Counted from the first letter of the stretch, positions 1-8,026 are shown. The stretch is 64,000 bases of DNA from Pseudomonas oleovorans subsp. oleovorans (GCF_002197815.1 NZ_NIUB01000005.1:108266-172265); one strand, 5' to 3'. Translations and numbers: made by a program. The notes: a model not told the origin generated them from the letters alone.

Positions 1-254
1 AAAAGCGAGCGGCGTAGCGCCCATGGCAGCCAGGTCACTGGCGGAGACGGCCAGCGCACGCTGACCGAGAAGAAAGGCATCGCAGGTGTCGGGAAAGTGC
101 ACCCCGGCAACCAGCGTATCGGTGGACACCGCCAACTGCTCACCCGCTGGCAACGCCAGCAGGGCGCAGTCATCGCCGATACCGCGAACCACGCCGTCAC
201 CACCCTGAGCGCAACGGGCGGCGGCGAAATAGCGACGGATCAGCTCGAACTCAT
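1..254 (-). CDS. thiL: thiamine-monophosphate kinase, N-terminal part (cut by window edge)
   Basis: ThiL phosphorylates thiamine monophosphate to thiamine diphosphate, the last step of cofactor synthesis. The first 84 or so codons are present; the rest lies left of the window. The reverse strand reads [14 protein letters not shown], then GIGDDCALL near residue 26 and VSTDTLVAGVHF near residue 44, the acidic metal/ATP-binding region of the PurM/ThiL family. The ATG at 254 directly abuts the nusB stop codon (255-257), so the two are surely cotranscribed. The order ribH-nusB-thiL is usual in Pseudomonas. Identification is secure from the N-terminus alone. Confidence 0.9.
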
Positions 255-734
255 TCACCGCTTGTTGGCGTTGACTTCGGCCGCACGCAGCTTGGGCGCG
301 AGCTTGTCGAGGATGCCGTTGACGAACTTGTGCCCGTCAGTGGCACCGAACACCTTGGCCAGCTCGATACCTTCGTTGATCACCACCTTGTAGGGCACAT
401 CGACGCGGTTCTTCAGCTCGTAGGTGGACAGGCGCAGGATGGCCAGCTCGACCGGATCGATCTCTTCCAGCGGGCGATCGAGCAGCGGCGTGAAGGCCTC
501 GTCCAGCTCGGTCTTCTGTCGCGGCACGCCGTGCAGAATTTCGTGGAAGTAAGCGCCATCGACCTTGCTGAAATCGTTGTCGACACGAAACTGCGCTTCG
601 ATCTCGTTCAGCGGCTGCCCGGCAATGTGCCAGGAATACAGCGCCTGCATGGCCAGGGTACGGGCCTCACGGCGTGCGAGAATCTTGCCGCTGGGCCCCT
701 TCTTGGCCGGCTGGCCGTTACCGGAGTTGCTCAC
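255..734 (-). CDS. nusB: transcription antitermination protein NusB
   Basis: NusB binds boxA RNA together with S10 (NusE) in rRNA antitermination complexes. The 159-residue product is the usual all-helical protein: a basic N-terminus with [31 protein letters not shown] in the middle and [26 protein letters not shown] near the C-terminus. Its GTG start (732-734) overlaps the TGA stop of ribH in a GTGA junction, which implies translational coupling. The first 15 or so residues are a variable extension before the conserved core. Its partner S10 is encoded at 42322 in the same window. Confidence 0.96.
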   Translation of the reverse strand: MSNSGNGQPAKKGPSGKILARREARTLAMQALYSWHIAGQPLNEIEAQFRVDNDFSKVDGAYFHEILHGVPRQKTELDEAFTPLLDRPLEEIDPVELAILRLSTYELKNRVDVPYKVVINEGIELAKVFGATDGHKFVNGILDKLAPKLRAAEVNANKR

Positions 735-1207
735 TTGGCCTCCAACTGCGCCAGCAGGCTGACCATTTCCAGGGCAGACAGCGCAGCTTCGGCACCCTTG
801 TTACCCGCCTTGGTGCCGGAGCGCTCGATGGCTTGCTCGATGGAGTCGACGGTCAGCACGCCGAACGCGACCGGCACGCCGTATTCCATGGAAACCTGGG
901 CCAGGCCCTTGGTGCACTCGCCTGCCACGTATTCGAAGTGCGGGGTGCCGCCACGAATGACCGCACCGAGGGCGATGATCGCCGCGTATTCGCCACGCTG
1001 GGCGACCTTCTGGGTGACCAGCGGAATCTCGAAGGCACCCGGCGCACGGATGATGGTGATGTCGCTTTCCTGCACGCCATGGCGCACCAAGGCGTCGATG
1101 GCGCCGCTGACCAGGCTCTCGACGACGAAGCTGTTGAAACGGCCTACCACCAGGGCGTATTTGCCCTGCGGGGCGATGAAGGTACCTTCGATGGTCTTCA
1201 GGGTCAT
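731..1207 (-). CDS. ribH: 6,7-dimethyl-8-ribityllumazine synthase
   Basis: Lumazine synthase condenses the RibA/RibD product 5-amino-6-ribitylaminouracil with 3,4-dihydroxy-2-butanone 4-phosphate, the penultimate step of riboflavin synthesis. The 158-residue protein has the family motifs [11 protein letters not shown] near residue 22, APGAFEIPL near 55 and [16 protein letters not shown] near 80, including the catalytic His of the TPHFEYV stretch. The frame stays open upstream to 1498, but that extension runs through intergenic repeats. The ATG at 1207 beginning [10 protein letters not shown] is the family start. It overlaps nusB by four bases. Confidence 0.96.
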   Translation of the reverse strand: MTLKTIEGTFIAPQGKYALVVGRFNSFVVESLVSGAIDALVRHGVQESDITIIRAPGAFEIPLVTQKVAQRGEYAAIIALGAVIRGGTPHFEYVAGECTKGLAQVSMEYGVPVAFGVLTVDSIEQAIERSGTKAGNKGAEAALSALEMVSLLAQLEAK

Positions 1208-1274
1208 GACGGGTCTCACATGGGTTAAAGAGCCGGAGCGCCTTGCGCTCCGAAAATAAAATTCGTTTGTCAGC

Positions 1275-1333
1275 GTAGCCCGGATGCAATCCGGGGCCAG
1301 TGTGCCGATCTTCCCGGATTTCATCCGGGCTAC
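1275..1333. repeat. inverted pair of GTAGCCCGGATG repeats
   Basis: GTAGCCCGGATG at 1275-1286 is mirrored by CATCCGGGCTAC at 1322-1333, and each arm continues into a further AATCCGGG/CCCGGATT pair. The sequence type is a widespread intergenic REP-like repeat of gammaproteobacteria. As RNA it would fold into one long hairpin. Confidence 0.75.
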
Positions 1334-1340
1334 GTGCTTT

Positions 1341-1499
1341 AGCTCCCCTCTCCCGCTTGCGGGAGAGGGGTCGGGGGAGAGGGCATGCGATATACACCGA
1401 AATACCCTCTCCCGCCCTGCGGGCACCCTCGGCTTGAGCATCCTGCGTCGCCCTACCTCCTGCATCCATGCAGTCGTCTCCCAGAGGGAGAGGGTCATC
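1341..1499. repeat. CCCTCTCCC/GGGAGAGGG palindromic repeat block
   Basis: The block opens with CCCCTCTCCC, a short loop and GGGAGAGGGG followed by CGGGGGAGAGGG (1343-1384). It has CCCTCTCCC again near 1404 and closes with GAGGGAGAGGG near 1485. The same sequence type makes up the inside of the mobile element at 25736-25913. Confidence 0.7.
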
Positions 1500-1522
1500 A
1501 GCTTTGGCCCTTCGGGCCGCTT

Positions 1523-2602
1523 TTAATCAGCCGGCAGGTATTCTACAACTTCGAGATCGAAGCCGGATATCGCGTTGAACTTCATCGGCGAGCTCATCAG
1601 GCGCATCTTGCGCACGCCAAGATCACGCAGAATCTGCGAGCCCGCACCCACGGTGCTATAGGTCGCCGGGTTGGCCGGCTGCTGACGGCTGATCAGTGCC
1701 AGCAACTCCGGCCCGGTCAACGGATTGCCGAGCAGCAGCACCACGCCGCTACCCGCCTTGGCCACTTCGGCCATGGCCGCACGCATGCTCCAGCGGCCCG
1801 GCTGGTTGACCAGGAACAGGTCGCGCAGCGGGTCCATGTTGTGCACGCGCACCAGGGTCGGCTCTTCGGCGCAGATGGTGCCCAGGGTCAGCGCCATGTG
1901 TGCGGTGTCCTCGACGCCGTCCCGGTAGGTCACCAGATTGAACTGACCCAACTCGGTGTCCAGCGGCTGCTCGCTGATGCGCTCGACAGTACGCTCGTGG
2001 ATCAGGCGGTAGTGGATCAGGTCGGCGATGGTGCCGATCTTCAGGCCGTGCTCTTCGGCGAACTTCTCCAGCTCCGGGCGACGGGCCATGGTGCCGTCGT
2101 CGTTCATGATCTCGCAGATCACCCCGCTCGGTTCGAAACCGCCCATACGCGCCAGGTCGCAGGCCGCTTCGGTGTGGCCGGCACGGGCCAGCACGCCGCC
2201 GGGCTGGGCCATCAGCGGGAAGATGTGGCCGGGGCTGACGATATCCTCGGCCACCGCATTGCGCGCCACGGCAGCCTGTACGGTGCGTGCGCGGTCGGCA
2301 GCGGAGATGCCGGTGGTCACGCCTTCGGCCGCCTCGATGGAGACGGTGAACTTGGTGCCAAAGCCGGAACCGTTGCGCGGCGCCATCAGCGGCAGCTTGA
2401 GCAGCTCGCAGCGCTCGCGGGTCATCGGCATGCAGATCAGGCCACGGGCGAAACGGGCCATGAAGTTGATGTGCTCGGCGGTGACGCATTCGGAGGCGAT
2501 GATAATGTCGCCTTCGTTCTCGCGATCCTCGTCATCCATAAGGATGACCATCTTGCCGGCGCGGATGTCTTCGATCAGTTCTTCAGCGGTATTGAGCGCC
2601 AT
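1523..2602 (-). CDS. ribBA: 3,4-dihydroxy-2-butanone 4-phosphate synthase with degenerate GTP cyclohydrolase II-like domain
   Basis: The N-terminal domain (about residues 1-200) is DHBP synthase, converting ribulose 5-phosphate to the four-carbon riboflavin precursor. It shows DDEDRENEGDIIIA near 23, TGISAADRARTV near 98, and GHIFPL with RAGHTEAACDLA near 130-155. The C-terminal domain (about 205-359) has the GTP cyclohydrolase II fold signature (FNLVTYRDGVEDTAHMAL, then LVRVHNMDPLRDLF). It lacks the CX2GX8CXC zinc motif needed for GTP hydrolysis: the region reads LTLGTICAEEPTLVRVHN. It therefore probably supplies only DHBP synthase activity, as for similar hybrids in other Pseudomonas, with a separate RibA elsewhere. 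It lies 12 bases after ribE. Confidence 0.93.
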   Translation of the reverse strand: MALNTAEELIEDIRAGKMVILMDDEDRENEGDIIIASECVTAEHINFMARFARGLICMPMTRERCELLKLPLMAPRNGSGFGTKFTVSIEAAEGVTTGISAADRARTVQAAVARNAVAEDIVSPGHIFPLMAQPGGVLARAGHTEAACDLARMGGFEPSGVICEIMNDDGTMARRPELEKFAEEHGLKIGTIADLIHYRLIHERTVERISEQPLDTELGQFNLVTYRDGVEDTAHMALTLGTICAEEPTLVRVHNMDPLRDLFLVNQPGRWSMRAAMAEVAKAGSGVVLLLGNPLTGPELLALISRQQPANPATYSTVGAGSQILRDLGVRKMRLMSSPMKFNAISGFDLEVVEYLPAD

Positions 2603-2614
2603 CGGGGCGTCTCC

Positions 2615-3277
2615 TCAATTCTTCAGGTAGCCGTGTTCGGCGAGAAAGCTTTCGGTCAGGCCTGAGGCCTTGGGTTCTGCGGCCTTGTCACCGAGCAGCA
2701 GGCGCTCAAGGTAACGTGCCAGCAGGTCGACCTCGAGGTTGACCTTACGCCCGGCCTGGTAGTCGACCATGATGGTCTCGGCCAGGGTATGCGGCACGAT
2801 GGTCAGCTCGAATTCGGCGCCATCGACCGCGTTGACGGTCAGGCTGGTGCCGTCGACGGTGATCGAACCCTTATGCGCGATGTACTTGGCCAGCTCACGC
2901 GGCGCGCGCACCTTGAACTGCACGGCGCGGGCGTTATCGGCACGCGAGACGATCTCGCCGACGCCGTCGACGTGACCGCTGACCAGATGGCCGCCGAGGC
3001 GACTGGTGGGCGTCAGGGCCTTTTCCAGATTGACGGCGCTGCCGGGTTTGAGGTCGACGAAGGCGGTACGCGCCAGCGTCTCGCGACTGACATCGGCCCA
3101 GAAGCCGTCGCCTGGCAGTTCCACGGCGGTCAGGCAGATGCCGTTGACGGCGATACTGTCGCCGAGCTTGACGTCGCCCAGGTCGAGTTTTCCGGTGGCC
3201 ACGTAAACGCGCACGTCGCCACCTTTCGGCGTCATGGCGCGGATACTGCCGATGGCTTCGATTATGCCGGTGAACAT
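2615..3277 (-). CDS. ribE: riboflavin synthase, alpha subunit
   Basis: Riboflavin synthase dismutates two 6,7-dimethyl-8-ribityllumazine molecules into riboflavin and the RibD-derived uracil. The 220-residue protein starts with the invariant MFTGIIEAIG and has the two tandem lumazine-binding barrels. The first has LGDSIAVNGICLTAV near 38 and SRLGGHLVSGHVDGVG near 92; the second has GSITVDGTSLTVNAVDG near 136. The ATG at 3277 has a good GGAGG ribosome binding site. The leader contains an FMN riboswitch and a short ORF overlapping this start (separate entries). The same gene is called ribC in some Pseudomonas annotations. Confidence 0.96.
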   Translation of the reverse strand: MFTGIIEAIGSIRAMTPKGGDVRVYVATGKLDLGDVKLGDSIAVNGICLTAVELPGDGFWADVSRETLARTAFVDLKPGSAVNLEKALTPTSRLGGHLVSGHVDGVGEIVSRADNARAVQFKVRAPRELAKYIAHKGSITVDGTSLTVNAVDGAEFELTIVPHTLAETIMVDYQAGRKVNLEVDLLARYLERLLLGDKAAEPKASGLTESFLAEHGYLKN

Positions 3278-3318
3278 GCGCCCTCCGGTTTCACGTTGAA
3301 GGTATTGCTGAACAGCAT
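3262..3318 (-). CDS. possible 18-codon leader ORF overlapping the ribE start
   Basis: An ATG at 3318 with a strong Shine-Dalgarno CAGGAG seven bases upstream opens an 18-codon frame (MLFSNTFNVKPEGACSPA) ending in TAA at 3262. It overlaps the first 16 bases of ribE in another frame. Part of the Shine-Dalgarno lies in an 8-bp perfect hairpin (3328-3348). The arrangement would let riboswitch-controlled translation of the short frame be coupled to ribE. Against it, the length is within chance and I recognise no homologue. Confidence 0.35.
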   Translation of the reverse strand: MLFSNTFNVKPEGACSPA

Positions 3319-3327
3319 GGACGAACT

Positions 3328-3348
3328 CCTGTTTTGGTCAAAAACAGG
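3328..3348 (-). promoter_or_regulatory. hairpin sequestering a Shine-Dalgarno below the FMN riboswitch
   Basis: On the minus strand CCTGTTTT, loop TGACC, AAAACAGG form a perfect 8-bp stem. The 3' arm supplies most of the CAGGAG ribosome binding site for the short ORF at 3262-3318. It lies 60 bases below the FMN aptamer and is a candidate expression platform for translational control. No U-run follows, so it is not an ordinary terminator. Confidence 0.5.
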
Positions 3349-3407
3349 GCAATGCCGATCGATAGGGATTTCGCGGACACGCACGAGGCGCCCGTGGAGG
3401 GAATCCC

Positions 3408-3554
3408 GCTCTCTCTTTATCCGGACTATACCGTCGGCCCCGGAATCGCACCGAGTCTGCTGGACCTCGCCTGGCAGGTGCCGTGGCGAGCGCTCGCGGG
3501 CTAGGTTCTACGAACCATTACCGCCGGTGGGGAATTTCGCCCCGCCCTGAGAAC
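3408..3554 (-). promoter_or_regulatory. FMN riboswitch (RFN element)
   Basis: The minus strand carries the conserved RFN core. It opens GTTCTCAGGGCGGGGCGAAA, continues with TTCCCCACCGGCGGTAAT, has AGCCCGCGAGCG and CAGCAGACTCGGTGCGATTCC, and ends CCGACGGTATAGTCCGGAT followed by AAAGAGAG. The P1 helix pairs GTTCTC (3554-3549) with GAGAGC (3413-3408). It sits between ribD and ribE rather than before ribD, so FMN would control ribE and the genes below it. A perfect hairpin at 3558-3577 lies just upstream. The promoter feeding it is not obvious; transcription may read through from ribD. Confidence 0.95.
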
Positions 3555-3621
3555 GTTGCGGCCATATGAATGGCCGCGTGGCGTTTTATCACATTTATCG
3601 CCGCGACGCATGGCCCGTGCG

Positions 3622-4737
3622 CTATCTGGCCTTGGGTACCGCGGTGATCTGCCAGTCGTCGCCGACGGCGCGAATATCGAGAATCTGCAACTCCGGCGCT
3701 TCGGCCATGCGGTTAAGCGGCAGTTCGAACAGCGGCCGCGCACTGGAGCCGAGCAGCTTGGGCGCGACGAAGATGCGGTACTCATCCACCAAGCCGGAAC
3801 GGGCGAAAGCGCCGGCCAGACGCGGCCCGGCTTCCACCAGCACTTCGTTGACGCCACGGCCGGCCAGTTCCAGCAGCAACTTGCGCAAGTCGACGTGACC
3901 ATTGCTGCCCGGTACGGCGAGCAGTTCGTGACCATCGGCCAGATAGCGATCACGGGCGGCGGCCGCCGCACAGGTGGCCACCAGCGCCGGACCGGCCTGG
4001 AAGAAGGCTTTGCTCAGCGGCACGCGTAGACGACCATCGACCAACACCCGCAGCGGTGGTCGCGAAGCGGCCATGAAAGTGCCTTCGCCCCCCAATCCCA
4101 GCTCGTCGGGACGCACCGTCAGCCGGGCATCGTCCGCCAGCACGGTGTCGGCGCCGCTGAGCACCACGCTGGACTGCGCGCGCAAACGCTGCACCTCGGC
4201 GCGAGCGGCCGGACCGGTGATCCACTGGCTCTCGCCGCTGGCCATGGCCGTGCGGCCATCCAGGCTCATCGCCGATTTGACCCGCACGAATGGCAGGCCG
4301 CTTTCCATGCGTTTGATGAAACCGGCATTGAGCGCTCGCGCCTCGCTTTCCAGCACGCCACTGGCCACCTCGATACCGGCTTGGGCCAGGCGCAGCAGGC
4401 CGCTGCCGGCCACCTGCGGGTTGGGGTCCTGCATCGCTGCAACGACGCGGCTGACACCGGCGGCAACCAGCGCATCGGCGCAGGGCGGCGTGCGCCCATG
4501 ATGGCTGCAGGGCTCCAGTGTCACGTACGCCGTGGCGCCACGCGCCTTGTCGCCGGCCTGGCGCAGTGCGTGCACCTCGGCGTGCGGCTCACCGGCACGG
4601 GCATGCCAGCCTTCGCCGACGATCTCGCCATCACGCACGATGACGCAGCCGACTCGTGGATTGGGATGGGTGGAGTACAGGCCTTTGCGCGCCAGCCGCA
4701 GGGCGCGCGCCATGAAGAATTGGTCGCGTTCGCTCAT
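3622..4737 (-). CDS. ribD: bifunctional diaminohydroxyphosphoribosylaminopyrimidine deaminase / 5-amino-6-(5-phosphoribosylamino)uracil reductase
   Basis: RibD carries out the second and third steps of riboflavin synthesis: deamination of the pyrimidine ring, then NADPH-dependent reduction of the ribose. The N-terminal deaminase domain (about 1-145) has the zinc site HAEVHAL near 52 and [11 protein letters not shown] near 76. The C-terminal reductase domain (about 146-371) has [18 protein letters not shown] near 153 and [16 protein letters not shown] near 300. Length (371) is normal. Its ATG overlaps the nrdR stop codon (ATGA at 4734-4737). Confidence 0.96.
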   Translation of the reverse strand: MSERDQFFMARALRLARKGLYSTHPNPRVGCVIVRDGEIVGEGWHARAGEPHAEVHALRQAGDKARGATAYVTLEPCSHHGRTPPCADALVAAGVSRVVAAMQDPNPQVAGSGLLRLAQAGIEVASGVLESEARALNAGFIKRMESGLPFVRVKSAMSLDGRTAMASGESQWITGPAARAEVQRLRAQSSVVLSGADTVLADDARLTVRPDELGLGGEGTFMAASRPPLRVLVDGRLRVPLSKAFFQAGPALVATCAAAAARDRYLADGHELLAVPGSNGHVDLRKLLLELAGRGVNEVLVEAGPRLAGAFARSGLVDEYRIFVAPKLLGSSARPLFELPLNRMAEAPELQILDIRAVGDDWQITAVPKAR

Positions 4738-5201
4738 CGGCTTTTCGACGGCTCGCGGGCCAGGCGTTCGATTTCCTCGCGGAATTCGTTGAGGTCCTGG
4801 AAGCGGCGGTAGACCGAGGCGAAGCGGATATAGGCCACCTCGTCAAGCTTGCTCAGCTCGGTCATCACCAACTCACCCAGCACCAGCGACTTCACCTCGC
4901 GCTCGCCAGTGGCGCGCAGTTGCTGCTTGATACGGGCGATGGCTTCCTCCAGGCGCTCGACGCTCACCGGGCGTTTTTCCAGCGCGCGCTGCATGCCGGC
5001 GCGCAGCTTTTCTTCGTCGAAAGGCTGTCGGCTGCCGTCCTGCTTGATCAGGCGCGGCATCACCAGCTCGGCGGTTTCGAAGGTGGTGAAGCGCTCACCG
5101 CAGGCCACGCATTCGCGGCGGCGGCGGACCTGGTCGCCCTCGGCGACCAGACGGGAGTCGATGACCTTGGTGTCGTTGGCAGCGCAGAACGGACAATGCA
5201 T
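4734..5201 (-). CDS. nrdR: transcriptional repressor NrdR
   Basis: NrdR represses ribonucleotide reductase genes in response to dATP/ATP. The 155-residue protein has the N-terminal zinc ribbon MHCPFC...[13 protein letters not shown] (Cys pairs near 3/6 and 31/34) and an ATP-cone domain from about residue 48 ([29 protein letters not shown]). The frame is open upstream to 5300, but the ATG at 5201 giving MHCPFC is the invariant family start. The coupling nrdR-ribD is widespread in proteobacteria. Confidence 0.96.
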   Translation of the reverse strand: MHCPFCAANDTKVIDSRLVAEGDQVRRRRECVACGERFTTFETAELVMPRLIKQDGSRQPFDEEKLRAGMQRALEKRPVSVERLEEAIARIKQQLRATGEREVKSLVLGELVMTELSKLDEVAYIRFASVYRRFQDLNEFREEIERLAREPSKSR

Positions 5202-5345
5202 GGTGAGGGCTGACGAATGGCGGCAAAGTCGCCATGGTAGCGCATAGCACGCCGTTGAAAAATCCAAGGCGCCTTGAGAAGGCCTGCCTACAGGCAGCAA
5301 GACAAATTAAGCTATGCCCATGCACCGCCGAAAAGTAACCCTGCC

Positions 5346-5774
5346 ATGAACCGATACCTGACCTTGCTGCTACTGGCACTGAGCGCCCTGCTCGCTGCCT
5401 GCGCCAACGAACCCGTAGCACCTGCCCCCGGCCCGACGCAGAACGAAGCGCGCCCTGCCCCCATCCAGGGCCCAGCCCTGCGCGGTGAGCTGAGCGGCGT
5501 TGCCGCCGGCGCCGATGTCGATCTGGCGCTACTGGGCGTGGATATGCGTGGCCGCCCACGCGCCCTGCTGGGCCAGGTTCATCTGCGTGGCAACGGCGAA
5601 GCGCTGCCGTTTCATCTGCCACTGAGCGACCGACAGGCACCGCAGGATCTGCGCCTGGAGCTGCGTGGCCGGGTCAGCCAGTCCGGACGTCTGGTGCAAC
5701 GCCTGCCGGCACGCACCATCGTCGAGCTGCGCGATCAGGACCTTGGCGCCCTGCAGTTGGTGCCGGCACCATGA
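5346..5774 (+). CDS. YbaY-like lipoprotein
   Basis: The 142-residue product begins with a lipoprotein signal [19 protein letters not shown], with Cys19 as the acylation site. The mature part is rich in beta-strand pattern ([40 protein letters not shown]) and resembles the YbaY/YscW-type lipoprotein domain. A specific role is not known. The frame opens at 5274, but the ATG at 5346 is the one that puts the signal peptide at the N-terminus. The stop overlaps the next start in an ATGA junction. Confidence 0.75.
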   Translation: MNRYLTLLLLALSALLAACANEPVAPAPGPTQNEARPAPIQGPALRGELSGVAAGADVDLALLGVDMRGRPRALLGQVHLRGNGEALPFHLPLSDRQAPQDLRLELRGRVSQSGRLVQRLPARTIVELRDQDLGALQLVPAP

Positions 5775-6430
5775 GGCCACCCGAGGCGCTGCAGCAGGCA
5801 CTGAGCGAACTGCTCGGCGATGCCCGTCTGGTGGCCGAAACCTTGCCAGGCACCGATATCGCCCTGTGGCTGATCGATGCCAGCAACATGGAGCGCGCTT
5901 TCAACCCCGAGGAGACCAGGCGCATCCTCGAAGAGCCGCCCTACTGGTGCTTCTGCTGGGCCAGCGGCCTGGTGCTGGCACGCTGGCTGGCCGAGCGCCC
6001 CGAGTGGGTACGCGGCAAGCGCGTGCTGGATTTCGGCGCTGGCTCCGGCGTAGCGGCCATTGCCGCGGCCAAGGCGGGTGCGGCCGAAGTGGTGGCCTGC
6101 GACCTCGACCCACTGGCGCTGGCCGCCAGCCGCGCCAACGCCGCACTCAACGGTGTGACGCTGAACTACTCGGACGATTTCTTCGCCGAAGCGGATCGCT
6201 ACGACCTGATTCTGGTCGCAGACGTGCTCTACGATCGCGCCAACCTGCCGCTGCTCGACCACTTTCTCAGCCGCGGGCGTCAGGCTCTGGTGGCCGATTC
6301 AAGGGTGAAGGATTTCCAGCATCCGCTTTACCAGCGCCTGGCGATGCTGGACGGCTGCACCTGGCCAGACCTGGCCGAGCCCGCCGAATTCCGCGAAGTC
6401 AGCCTGTATCACGCCGTGCGCCCCTTGTAA
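5771..6430 (+). CDS. class I SAM-dependent methyltransferase
   Basis: A 219-residue Rossmann-fold methyltransferase. Motif I is [16 protein letters not shown] near 85-100, the acidic ribose-binding residue is in [17 protein letters not shown] near 106, and the post-motif strand is [18 protein letters not shown] near 145. The [15 protein letters not shown] segment before motif I resembles the ETFB lysine methyltransferase/nicotinamide N-methyltransferase-like group, which methylates proteins. The substrate cannot be told from sequence. It overlaps the preceding lipoprotein gene by four bases. Confidence 0.8.
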   Translation: MRPPEALQQALSELLGDARLVAETLPGTDIALWLIDASNMERAFNPEETRRILEEPPYWCFCWASGLVLARWLAERPEWVRGKRVLDFGAGSGVAAIAAAKAGAAEVVACDLDPLALAASRANAALNGVTLNYSDDFFAEADRYDLILVADVLYDRANLPLLDHFLSRGRQALVADSRVKDFQHPLYQRLAMLDGCTWPDLAEPAEFREVSLYHAVRPL

Positions 6431-6484
6431 CCGCGCGGCAGTGCCCGCATTAATAGACCATTGCCCTGTTTTTCGAGACCGACC

Positions 6485-7357
6485 ATGAGCGACTCCCCCT
6501 ACATCTTCGACATCTCCGGCGCCGCCAACTTCGAGCAACTGGTGATCGAGAACTCCTTCCACAAACCTGTGCTGGTGGACTTCTGGGCCGAGTGGTGCGC
6601 GCCGTGCAAGGCGCTGATGCCAATGCTGGCGAAGATCACCGAGGAATACGCCGGTGAGCTGCTGCTGGCCAAGGTCAACTGCGATATCGAGCAGGACATC
6701 GTCATGCGTTTCGGCATTCGCAGCCTGCCCACCGTGGTGCTGTTCAAGAACGGTCAGCCGGTGGACGGCTTCGCCGGCGCCCAGCCGGAAGCGGCGATCC
6801 GCGAGATGCTCAAACCTCATGTCGCTGAACCGGCTCCTGCCGCCGCCGACCCGATGGAGGCCGCTCAGGCACTGTTCGCCGAAGGCCGTTTTGCCGACAC
6901 CGAAGCGCTACTCAAGCAGGTGCTGACGGAAGACAACGAGAACGCGGCCGCGCTGATTCTCTACGCACGCTGCCTGGCCGAACGCGGCGAGCTGGGCGAG
7001 GCGGAAACCGTGCTCAACGCGGTCAAGGGTGACGAGCACAAGCAGGCGCTGGCCGGCGCCAAGGCGCAATTGACCTTCCTGCGTCAGGCCGTCGACCTGC
7101 CAGACGCCGCCACGCTGAAAAGCCGCCTGGCACAAAATGCCGAGGACGACGAAGCGCTGTATCAACTGGCCGTGCAACAACTGGCGCGCCAGCAGTACGA
7201 AGCGGCGCTGGACGGCCTGCTCAAGCTGTTCGTGCGCAATCGCAGCTACGCCGATGGCCTGCCGCATAAGACGTTGCTACAGGTCTTCGATCTGCTTGGC
7301 GGCGATCATCCGCTGGTCACCACATACCGCCGCAAGCTGTATCAGGCGATCTACTGA
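6485..7357 (+). CDS. cnoX: thioredoxin-TPR co-chaperone (CnoX/YbbN family)
   Basis: The first 110 or so residues form a thioredoxin fold with active site WAEWCAPCKAL near 33-43 and the cis-proline loop RSLPTVV. Residues from about 125 to the C-terminus are tetratricopeptide-like helices (AQALFAEGRFADTEALLKQVL and others). This architecture, 290 residues, is CnoX/YbbN, a holdase that transfers substrates to GroEL/DnaK. E. coli YbbN lacks the first active-site Cys, whereas this protein keeps both (CAPC), so a redox function is possible. The start is the ATG at 6485 (MSDSPYIFDI). Confidence 0.88.
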   Translation: MSDSPYIFDISGAANFEQLVIENSFHKPVLVDFWAEWCAPCKALMPMLAKITEEYAGELLLAKVNCDIEQDIVMRFGIRSLPTVVLFKNGQPVDGFAGAQPEAAIREMLKPHVAEPAPAAADPMEAAQALFAEGRFADTEALLKQVLTEDNENAAALILYARCLAERGELGEAETVLNAVKGDEHKQALAGAKAQLTFLRQAVDLPDAATLKSRLAQNAEDDEALYQLAVQQLARQQYEAALDGLLKLFVRNRSYADGLPHKTLLQVFDLLGGDHPLVTTYRRKLYQAIY

Positions 7358-7381
7358 TCCCAGCGTTGGATCGCGCTCGCA

Positions 7382-7523
7382 GTAGGGCGGCCCGGAACGC
7401 CGGCCGCTCGTAGCGAAGCGAACAGTCCGCCGGGCCGTGCCAAGTTCTGCACCGCAACTCACGTCCAACACTCCCCTCAACGGCGTACTGCTTCCGAGCG
7501 GCCGGCGCCCCGGTACGCCCTAC
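7382..7523. repeat. long imperfect inverted repeat (REP/BIME-like)
   Basis: GTAGGGCG at 7382 opens a 29-base arm ending GCCGGCCGCTCG at 7410. Its reverse complement, with about five mismatches, lies at 7495-7523. The gap 7358-7616 between cnoX and the convergent hypothetical gene shows nothing else. Confidence 0.7.
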
Positions 7524-7616
7524 GACCCTCGCCTTGTGGTGCGCACCAGCGATGGCGGCGCTAGCGCCTCGTTGCGCGCTGCATGGCAGCGCGCGACACC
7601 CTAACAGCCTGAGCGA

Positions 7617-7958
7617 CTACTCCTGCCAGTGATAGATCGGCGCATCCGCGCCGGTTTCCATGCGGATCTGCTCGCAATGACGCAGACGCACCAGCAAGCG
7701 CTTGCCTGCAGCTTCGCCACCAGCCAGCGCAACCAGCTGCGCCATCAGCCGCGGCCCTTCGACCTGCCCCGCCTCACGCACCAGCTGCAATGCGGTCTGC
7801 CATAACGCATCACCTGTATCCGCCATGGGAGTCGGTGCCACCACATTGGCAACCGGCGTAACCGCCACGTGCTGCGCCAGTTGCGCCCAGTCCTCGGCAT
7901 CCAGCTCCAGCGTCAGATCCACCGGCCAGTCGCCAATGCGCCCACGTATTCGCACCAT
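7617..7958 (-). CDS. conserved hypothetical protein
   Basis: A 113-residue soluble protein (MVRIRGRIGDWPVDLTLEL...), with no signal peptide or membrane segment and no motif I recognise. The N-terminus looks like a small beta-rich unit and the middle is amphipathic helix (LWQTALQLVREAGQVEG). It diverges from the zinc cluster and shares the upstream region with the Zur-like site at 8027-8043. A gene of this size occurs at the same place between cnoX and the zinc cluster in other Pseudomonas, as far as I recall. Function unknown. Confidence 0.65.
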   Translation of the reverse strand: MVRIRGRIGDWPVDLTLELDAEDWAQLAQHVAVTPVANVVAPTPMADTGDALWQTALQLVREAGQVEGPRLMAQLVALAGGEAAGKRLLVRLRHCEQIRMETGADAPIYHWQE

Positions 7959-8026
7959 GTTCAGCCTCCAGTCAGGAATTCACATGCTCCCACGGCAGCG
8001 CCAGGCTGGCCAGTTCGCTACGAAAG

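Larger units (their letters stand above)
1208..1522. other. 315-base gap between ribBA and ribH filled with repeats
   Basis: No gene is visible here. From ribH outward it holds a 7-bp GC hairpin (1235-1251), an inverted pair of a common Pseudomonas repeat (1275-1333) and a CTCTCCC/GGGAGAG-rich repeat block (1341-1499). Next to ribBA the sequence 1506-1518 is a GGCCCTTCGGGCC hairpin just past the stop codon and could weaken read-through. Frames running through the gap encode only repeat sequence. Whether ribH is transcribed from ribBA or has its own promoter cannot be decided by eye. Confidence 0.7.

Noticed and set aside
1208..1498. 97-codon upstream in-frame extension of ribH
   Set aside because: It translates through REP-like repeats; lumazine synthases start at [12 protein letters not shown] sequence at 1207.
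6455..6475. ATTGCCCTGTTTTT before cnoX repeats a string from the ribE leader (near 3340)
   Set aside because: Fourteen matching bases without shared structure around them; I judge it chance.
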